A DNA stretch of 64,000 nucleotides from Pseudisothecium myosuroides (Eukaryota; Streptophyta; Bryopsida; Hypnales; Lembophyllaceae), in NCBI GenBank assembly GCA_951799445.1, contig OX637293.1:1364001-1428000 (forward strand), in the 5' to 3' direction. The position numbers were made by a program, and so were the translations under genes. The notes below the pieces were generated by a model. That model saw only the letters and a list, made by a program, of their open reading frames with translations. It was not told the origin of the DNA and ran no database searches. Within the stretch, counting starts at the first letter, position 1. Every line of letters starts with the position of its first letter. Positions 57,401 through 64,000 of the stretch are shown here, one piece after another.

Positions 57401-58670
57401 TCAAACCTTTGCGCATGAGTTTCAACATGCATGGTTTTCTTGGTATGATTCTCTCGGTCTTGAAATAATTGGTATTTAGAAACTGACTGCCATATAGTTT
57501 GAAGATTTGGAGATCATTTTAAAGATGAAATCGAAGCTATTTTCAGTGTGAACGAGCAGATCGATCAATTCTACACTTTTCACATTTCCCAACTTCTCCA
57601 GAAATGGTTTGCCTGTGCATATATTCTCCAGTGATGATGGTAGTACCTCTTGCCAACAATGATGCGCGTCATCATGTTGGACGTGACCCCGTAGAGCCAG
57701 GCCTTGATGTCCACAGGTTCCCCTTTCTTGCAATCCTCCACCAGCAGTTTCATCATGCGCAGAATCTCCTCGGTCCGAATTTCTCTCTGGGACGCATGGC
57801 GCTTCGGAGAGAAGAGCTCGGCGTTGTAGAACCGCCGCAGGCGACGCCAGTAGGGCAGGTTGGAAGTGAGAGAGAGCACTCGGTAATTCTCGTCGCCGTT
57901 GTGCCACACGGTCCAGGCCAGCCTCTTGGGCCGGGATTCGAAACTGGCGTCGTTGGTTTTGTAAAACTCCTTGGCAACGGCAGCCGTGGATATCACGATG
58001 CAGGGCTGGGACCCTGCTACATTTTCAAACTAGAATTCTGTTGAGTTATAATTTTCTTAAAAACATGGCAATCATTTGGATTCCTGACCACTTGATTACC
58101 GTTCTACTATGCCGCCATACAAGTCTATTCATGCTTTATTGCAAAACCGAGGCAAGTCCACCAATCCAATCATGAATTGTACATGCACGATCTGCTTTTC
58201 TCATATATACTTGTTAAAAAGGAATGTTCCATAATCCCAAACTTACGACATTCAAGTGGTAAGAGCTCTGTGATCTACGACTAGTGTAGTAAAGCATTCA
58301 GGTTTAAGTCTGGCAATCAAAACTCGGCATCAATTTCACTGAAATCTCCCCATGATTCTGTCAAACATAACACGGAGGATGAAATGTTCATACTTGAAGG
58401 ATTCAAGAGAGTGAAGGAAGAGAGAGTCGTACCTAAGCGGAGATACATGAGACCTCCATACTTGGCAGCCAGTTTCTCCAGTGATCTGTGGGGCAGGTCA
58501 CCCAAAGCAGGAAAATTTCCGATGACCGGCCATGGCCAGGGTCCAGGGGGCAAGTGCTTCCGCCTCCTGGCTTCAGCATAGTAGTAAATCAGAAGAAGCG
58601 AAGCGAAAGCTGCAGCTACCAGTGCAACGAAGAGCTCATTTGCAGGAGCTTGTGTCCACACGTGATCCAT
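54488..58670 (-). CDS. Cytochrome P450 (A-type plant family), four exons
   Basis: Predicted ER-anchored monooxygenase of 525 residues. Exons are 58670-58433, 58013-57647, 56939-56597 and 55117-54488; intron phases 1, 2 and 0, all GT-AG and frame-preserving. Residues 10-33 form a membrane anchor, followed by a basic stretch and the Pro-rich hinge [13 protein letters not shown]. The I-helix oxygen-binding motif is AGSET (321-325). The K-helix ExxR is EAFR (380-383), PERF is at 435-438, and the haem loop is [10 protein letters not shown] with Cys464; the residue after Cys-Pro is Ala where FxxGxRxCxG expects Gly. The layout is that of A-type plant P450s (CYP71 clan) that act in phenolic, terpenoid or related metabolism; the substrate cannot be read from the sequence. 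Intron 3 (56596-55118) carries two small mobile elements. The haem-loop change could lower activity but is not by itself disabling. Confidence 0.93.
55370..55580. repeat. Degenerate minisatellite in P450 intron 3
   Basis: Loose repeats of about 35-40 bases built on 'actacataactggttgag' and 'tgaagcaa' (for example at 55407, 55447 and 55487) run from about 55160 to 55580. They resume after the TA-flanked element at 56155 ('catactacataattggtg'), showing that the element inserted into this array. Confidence 0.55.
55582..56153. mobile_element. 572-bp Stowaway-like element in P450 intron 3
   Basis: Ends CTCCCTCTGTCCCACTAAAA and, as reverse complement on the right, CTGCCTCTGTCCCACTAAAA; the match continues to about 30 bases with two differences. 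TA flanks both sides (55580-55581 and 56154-56155). These are typical plant Stowaway (Tc1/mariner) ends. The interior is non-coding. Confidence 0.85.
56361..56549. mobile_element. 189-bp MITE, copy 2 of the GGYAATTTCATTAAAATGG family
   Basis: The left end GGTTAATTTCATTAAAATGG and the reverse complement of the right end GGGCAATTTCATGAGAATGG pair imperfectly over about 28 bases and match the ends of 53922-54227. It lies in P450 intron 3, with its edge about 48 bases from the donor of exon 3 (56597). The interior repeats 'cagaacggtcgttctaaatc' in inverted, imperfect form. Confidence 0.65.
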
Positions 58671-59200
58671 TTTTCACAAATTGCAAATGGAACGACTGAT
58701 CCAGTATCTAGCATGTTTCATACTCTGTAGAGTTGCGCTCCTGGAAGGACTGGAGGTTGTCCTAGAAATTGCATTATTTTACTGTCAGAGGTGCCTCATG
58801 CTAGCTCTAGCTGGAGTTCATAAACTAAGATATCATCGGCTGTTTCTTCACAAAAGCCGCTTTGCAAGCATTGTGGAATCAAAGAATCAGGATCTTGTGT
58901 CCACATGAACCATGCTTCACGAAGTGCAAGTGGTAGGACTGTTCCAGTAGCTAGCATGTTTTTTTCCTCTTGGAAGTGGAACACATGGACAATTTCCATT
59001 GCAAGGGAAAACAGTACACGTAGCTAGCATGTTTCATGCTCTTTGAATTGTGCTCCTGGAAGGATGGAAGTTGTCCCAGAAATTGCTTTATTTTACTGTC
59101 AGTGGTGTCTCATGGCTAGCTCTGGAGTTCATAAACTATAAACTAAGATATCAACGGCTGTTTCTTCACATTGTGGAATCAAGATTCAAGAATAGGTTGA
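58640..59200. repeat. Tandem duplication of the P450 start and upstream region
   Basis: The sequence over the P450 start codon ('cttgtgtccacacgtgatccat', 58649) recurs at 58894 as 'cttgtgtccacatgaaccat', about 245 bases upstream of the gene. Upstream blocks recur too: 'gctcctggaagga' at 58737 and 59048, 'tattttactgtcag' at 58776 and 59088, and 'cggctgtttcttcaca' at 58838 and 59156. The upstream copy keeps no usable start of the P450 frame. It leaves two or more diverged promoter copies in series. Confidence 0.7.
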
Positions 59201-60100
59201 GTTCTTTGTACTGTAGAGATGCTGACGACTTAGCCAAGTCCATTTCTCAAGTGGACCTTTCCAATAGAGTCAATTCTACACCAAATTTAAAACTAGCTAC
59301 ATATTCTGAAAGCTAAGAAGAGAGAAAAGTTGTATTAAAATTTGAGGTGTAGGTAATTGTCCTACCATCCCTTGAACCCCTGCCAAGGACAATTTTGCAC
59401 CTATGATTTCCAAGGAATGTGTCATGCTCATCAACATCCATGAAAATTATTTTGGTTCTAGACTGCTATTTAGAACTTGAAAGTGCTTCAAATTAAGCAA
59501 GCGTCTTGTAGATTGAGAATGGATTAGTATTAAATTGGTGGTAGATTGGTGGTTAATTTAGAACAACTTCTGGAGTCTTCTAACCTTGATTTTAATTTAT
59601 TATTTCTATGTTTTTTTACTATGATCTTTCTTTATTTGATAAGCCTCAAAATTTAGTACATTTTGTCTCTCTTTCATAACTTTCAAAATATGTAGTTAGT
59701 TGTAAAATTTGGTGAAGTATTGATAATATGCCCAGGGAAGTGTCTCAATGAAATATGGATCTTTTTGTCTATGATTCTAAGTGATTGCAAGAAACACTTG
59801 TCCTAATTTGCGTCACACCTTGCATATTGAATTTGCTTTTTGGCCACAACTTTTGCATTTTGGCTCCAAATAACTTAAAATTCACAGGCAAGGTACTCAT
59901 AATTGTTGTAAGCCTTGTTTGATTTTTTAAAATTCTTTTTTAAATGTTTTATTGTCCAAAAACAATTCCCAATTTTATGTCACACTTGCCAATTTGGGGA
60001 TTTTTTTAACAAAGTAGTATCCAAAAAAGCAAATTTGGAGCTAAATTTGGAGAAGATGGTCTTCTAACATACTTTCAGCCACTCTTCAAAGGATTTTAAA
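59201..60100. other. Gene-free stretch upstream of the P450 repeat region
   Basis: AT-rich sequence with no gene, RNA or repeat that I can support. Confidence 0.5.
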
Positions 60101-61004
60101 CCCCTAATGGACCAAGGCCTTTTTTCTGCCAAAAAACTCTCAAAACTGCCATTTCTATAGTAAAAAGTAAAAAAAACTGAAATTGTTTTTTTTCACATGT
60201 AACCATAGGATCTTACACCTAACTAGTATGAGAATGTGTGGAAAAAATTTCAGAATTTTTGACCACATAGATTGCAAAATATCTGCATTTAAAGTGAAAA
60301 AAACAAGTTTTTCAGCACATTGTGTGGGACTAGTATTTTTGACTTTGAACATTTTTAACTTAAACTTTTTGCACTATAGAGTTTTGAGCTTTAAATCTTT
60401 ACAGTGAATAATTGAGTTGAGAGTCTAGAAAAACACAAAAATTCAAAAAAACTTAATTTCATTCTTAAAAAAATTGTTATGTAGAAGTAGGCATGAGATA
60501 GAAGGAAAATCTAAAATATTAATATCTTTTAGATGGAATTAAAATGCACTAATCCCAATGGTGAGATTGTTCTAGTAAGCAAACCAAACCATGCAAAATT
60601 CTTTTTGCAATTTTTCAAATCCTACAAGTTATTTTTTTCAAGAAGATGCTCTAATTACCCGAAAAATAAGATTGTTCATAACTTTCTCATGAAAAATACA
60701 AATGAAATGAATTAAAGCTTTCCACATAGAAAAAAATATAATCTATGAGAAAAAAATATATAAAAAAATTCAAATTTTTGCAAATTTTTATTTGCTGCCC
60801 CATGTCCCCTGTTTTGAGCTTATTTGGGCATAACTTTTGTTCCCAGGCACCAATTGAAAAAAAACTATATTCCCACAAAGATAATCAGTTTTTCTATCTT
60901 CAAAAAAAATTCAAAAAATCAGGATAAAAATTCAGCTCATAGGTACTTGCCCAAAATCTCATTTGTCCCCCGAAGGGATGATGGTCCTTTAGGTAGTTTA
61001 GGGG
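60101..61004. mobile_element. 0.9-kb TTAA-type element, copy 2
   Basis: It starts CCCCTAATGGACCAAGGCC and ends GGTCCTTTAGGTAGTTTAGGGG. The right flank is TTAA (61005-61008); the left is TTTAAA, one change from TTAA. It aligns along its length with 40996-41902. No coding region is evident. The family also includes the incomplete copy at 12294 and diverged copies near 24290 and 44194. Confidence 0.78.
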
Positions 61005-61008
61005 TTAA

Positions 61009-62264
61009 AATAGTGAATTATATATCGTGTAGAAGTCATGCCATGTTTAACTACTTCTGGACTATTCAATGAATTTTGAACTAAACATTTGAAGATCTCC
61101 GGATAATAACATTTAGAGATCTCTAGATGTTTGTATAGATCTCCGATATTTTGTATTGATCTTTCATTAATTTTCATAGATTTTTTGATTGTGTTTTGGA
61201 TTATGTGTCGATGATGATTTTTTTTTCATGCAATGACCATTATTAATTCTAGACTTTCAAAAGTTCAGAAGTAGTTACCAGTGTTCACTAAAGTGGCTAA
61301 ATTTCGCTTTGGTTCTACCAAGATTTCTGGGGTGCTAAATGTTCATTGTAGAAATCAGAGGAAAAATGGAGATTTGAGCAATTTTACGAATGTTGCTGGC
61401 AGCTGGATGCAAAAACACATATTCATTGCAAATTGAAGTAGCGTTCATCCACTACGTTTATGAGTTAGGGTTAGCTGAACTTTAACCTGCACCGTCGGAT
61501 CTTTGCTGGGCGGCTCCATCGTAGCTGAGAGCTCCCTCCCGACTTCAGCTTTAGCAGCCCTACTTCTCCATGCATTACAGAGGTTTAACAAGGTCCTGAA
61601 CTCCTGCATTTACTCCTCGTGCGTACAAATAGCATTGAATGCATTTTGAATTTTTTTGATATTCCACTTCCCGGGCTTCAATGTGTGTCGCCATTTTGTG
61701 GCATCGAGTGCGCCAAATCCTTTCTGTGGTGAAGTTTTGGGAGACGTTGGCCTCAATTGTCTTGCGCATTCACTTCAATTTGAAAATGGAGGCTGCCTGG
61801 GATGAATGCTTCACTGCGTTTTTGAAATTGGGAATTGGGTGCGCCGGTGCGGGTTGCCAACGTTGCTCCTCCTGCGTCTTGGGATTTTTGTTTTGGGGGG
61901 TGAAAAAATCAAAATTGTGCAATTTCTACAACGATTTTAAGCGCCCTGGGAGAACCATGAACTGTGCTTCTTGTTGTCGTCGTGACTTGCATTTTTTGGC
62001 TGTCTCTTCGCGCGCGGTTTGCTTTCCATTTCGTTTCTATTTGAAATTTGTGTTGTGTTGCTTCTCTTTGCATACTTGCGGAATTTGTGCTTTGTTTGCT
62101 CGTTTGGTTTGTGTTGCTTCGGGTGTCTCTTGTGGGCGCAGGGGTTCAATTTTGCGATGGCGCCTAGATTGAAGTTGCCCGAGAACTTCTGAGTTCGGAC
62201 TTTCGGGTCATCGCGAAACACTCATGGCGTTGGGAAATATCTGCCGGCGCATGCTCTGCAAGAG
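61009..62264. other. Region 5' of the transposase remnant
   Basis: GC content rises from about 61440. An open plus-strand frame at 61681-62172 is Cys- and Phe-rich and matches nothing I know; the opposite strand is also open at 61937-62221. It is probably the 5' part or flank of the transposase-bearing element that follows. A terminal repeat could not be found. Confidence 0.35.
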
Positions 62265-64000
62265 ATGACGCTCATTTCCGAGACGCGACTCTCTGATTCG
62301 CTAGCTGAACCAGTCCCTCGATTTCCTTCTCTATCCGAGGCAACGGTGGTCTCTGTTGAGCTTCCTGATCCGGCGCCTGAGATCCCGAGTGACAAGAAGC
62401 AGAAAACAACTCGGAAGAGAAGAAAAGTGTCGCCCGCGACCGTGACGAGGAGGTGGCAGGAGGTTTGGGCCTGCAAATGTACATGGGTTGAGGGGGAATC
62501 TCACCGGGGTCGTCTGCAAGAGTTGCACAAGCGTCACTGGCAGAAGAAAGATTATGGTGCTCAAAAGTGACAATCTCGAGAAGCACGAGGGGAAAAAAAG
62601 CTGCAAGTTCGATGGCGAGCCTTTTGCTCATTTGAAGCAAGGTGATACATATGTTAAGCTGGACTGCAAGCATTTGCAATTCTAGAAGGTGTGGGCGGGG
62701 CGACGGCTCTCTGGCACTATTGCTGATCAACTTCTAGTTGGTTTAGAGGGCAAAGCGGCTAGAAAGGGAGTGCAATTTTCTACCCTATTTCAAGTTCTTT
62801 CTTCAGGTCGTCCTATGTGCGACTATAAACGCGAGCAGTATCTCTTGAGGCACCTAAAGGTAAAGAACGTACCTCGCAAGCATTGGTCGGAGACATCCGA
62901 CTGGGAGATGAGTAAACACCTTCACAATTGTGTCATGGCTACTCTGAAGGGCGTTGTCCAAACTACGAGATTTGTGTCTATTTCTGCTGATGAGGTAACA
63001 ACAATAGACAACACGTTGTGGATAGGGGTGCATGTTTATGCTGTAGATTCATGGGAGAGAATCCCGCACCTTTGCATCTTTCCTATGTATCAGATTGTGG
63101 GACTGCAGATCACTTGATGGATGTAATTATGCATGCTTTAGTAGGGGAAGGAGGCTTGACTCGTGAGCAGATTGCAGGGAAACTTGTCTCTTTTGGAGCG
63201 GATGGAGTCTCAACATTTCAAGGACCGAAAACTGGGGTGTCAATCCAAATTCGTGAGAAATGGGCTCCATATTGCCTCGGAGCAAGCTGTGCTAGTCATT
63301 GTATAAATCTCGTGGTTGAGACTCTTTCCAACTACCCCATGGTGTCACGCTTAGAGGCCCTGTGCCAATGCTTGTATTCTTACTTTTGTCGCAGCCATAA
63401 GCGCCACACTGAGCTGCAAAAGCTTGCTGATCTCATGGAAACTAAGGCTAATAAGATAGTTCGGAATGTGGAAACTCGTTGGATCTCAATGCGTAGCCCA
63501 ACGCAACGAATCATGTCTGAGTACAAGACATTGCTGGTGAAGATGGAGCTTGATATGGCAACTTCTCCTGGCCACAAGGGCAACTGTGCAGCGGCCAAGA
63601 ACTTCAATTACCTTGCAGACGTTGAAGTGCTGCTTTCCCTCGCCTACTTCATTCCATTGTTGAACGCCATTCACTGCTTGATAAAACTCTCATAGTCTCA
63701 TGATATCTTCATCTGTGACTTCTTACAGTCAATCAAGGTTTGCCAAGCAGACTTGGCCAAGATGTTTGTAGACAAATCTACTGCGTTCTCCACACCTGAG
63801 TTCAAGCAGTATCAAGAGCTTATTTCCCTTTCTTGTGCCAAAATTCCTCTACAGTGGAGAGAGTTGCCTGTTGGTACCGGGGAGACTAGTGTCTTGTACC
63901 TTGTTTTTGACTTCAAGAGCACAAATGTCATTGCTCGCTGTCACTGCAAGGTGACTGGGAACCACATGTTCGTCACGGAGGAGGAGTTTCTTCGAACGTA
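62265..64000 (+). pseudogene. hAT-like transposase with BED-type finger (ZNF862/DUF4371-like), broken and cut by window edge
   Basis: Remains of a DNA-transposon protein. The frame is interrupted: 62265 to about 62490 in one frame (basic KKQKTTRKRRK, then WQEVWACKCTW), then a shifted frame with GVVCKSCTS and SDNLEKHEGKKS, together a BED-type zinc finger; a TAG at 62683; the same frame to about 63090; a second shift; then FGADGVSTFQG and CASHCINLVVETLSNYP to a TAG at 63693, after which the frame resumes (QSIKVCQADLAKMF) to the edge. The block around FGADGVS and HCINLV resembles the hAT-derived proteins annotated as zinc finger protein 862-like in plants. At least two frameshifts and two stops make it a pseudogene. 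The second stop falls where a Gln codon (CAG to TAG) would keep the sequence natural. The C-terminal dimerisation region would lie beyond the window. Confidence 0.8.

Noticed and set aside
56519..58044. Plus-strand frames of about 145 codons over the P450 exons
   Set aside because: They lie antisense to exons that encode clear P450 sequence and have no motif of their own.
61681..62172. 163-codon plus-strand open frame
   Set aside because: Composition is odd (Cys- and Phe-rich), the opposite strand is open too, and there is no recognisable motif; kept only as part of the region 5' of the transposase remnant.

Overview
The window is nuclear DNA of a land plant, most likely a moss. Genes have GT-AG introns. 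The identifiable products are a plastid Calvin-cycle enzyme, a plant-type endo-beta-mannanase, an A-type plant cytochrome P450 and a protein kinase-NB-ARC-LRR immune receptor. The kinase-NB-ARC-LRR fusion is known as the moss PNL class, and it is the main reason for the moss call; species is not determined. Base composition is strongly AT-rich outside the genes.

Layout: (1) 1-1141, minus strand: 5' part of a sedoheptulose-1,7-bisphosphatase gene (transit-peptide exon, intron, first catalytic exon), cut by the window edge. (2) 1.5-15.8 kb: no gene seen; overlapping old repeats, small inverted-repeat elements and a foldback sequence. (3) 15.8-23.7 kb, minus strand: a four-exon gene for a predicted 2304-residue receptor (hydrophobic N-terminus, helical domain, non-RD kinase, NB-ARC, 52 LRRs of exactly 24 residues), followed by a frameshifted, decaying LRR tail. 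(4) 23.7-33.2 kb: repeats, a higher-GC stretch without a recognisable protein, a neat 506-bp TTAA-flanked element and a short coding-like segment with an internal duplication. (5) 34.3-38.1 kb, minus strand: a five-exon GH5 endo-beta-1,4-mannanase with duplicated sequence at its 3' end, in intron 1 and upstream. (6) 39.4-53 kb: a nested nest of DNA elements in which several insertions can be dated relative to each other, because uninterrupted copies of the host repeats lie elsewhere in the window. (7) 54.5-58.7 kb, minus strand: a four-exon cytochrome P450 with two small inverted-repeat elements in intron 3 and a tandemly duplicated start/promoter region. (8) 60.1-61.0 kb: a second copy of a 0.9-kb TTAA element. 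(9) 62.3 kb to the end, plus strand: a broken BED-finger/hAT-like transposase gene running off the window.

The genes do not form a pathway; they are independent loci in a transposon-rich region. The repeat fraction I can read is made of DNA-transposon-like elements: TTAA-flanked elements with CCC-type ends, TA-flanked Stowaway/mariner-like elements, an 8-bp-TSD hAT-like element and a CACTA-like hairpin. I saw no LTR-retrotransposon coding sequence. The two strongest things to follow up are the exceptional kinase-NB-ARC-LRR receptor with its homogenised LRR array, and the diverse group of TTAA-targeting elements, a target preference typical of piggyBac and uncommon in plants. All exon boundaries were read by eye from splice sites, reading frame and protein similarity; no search was run.
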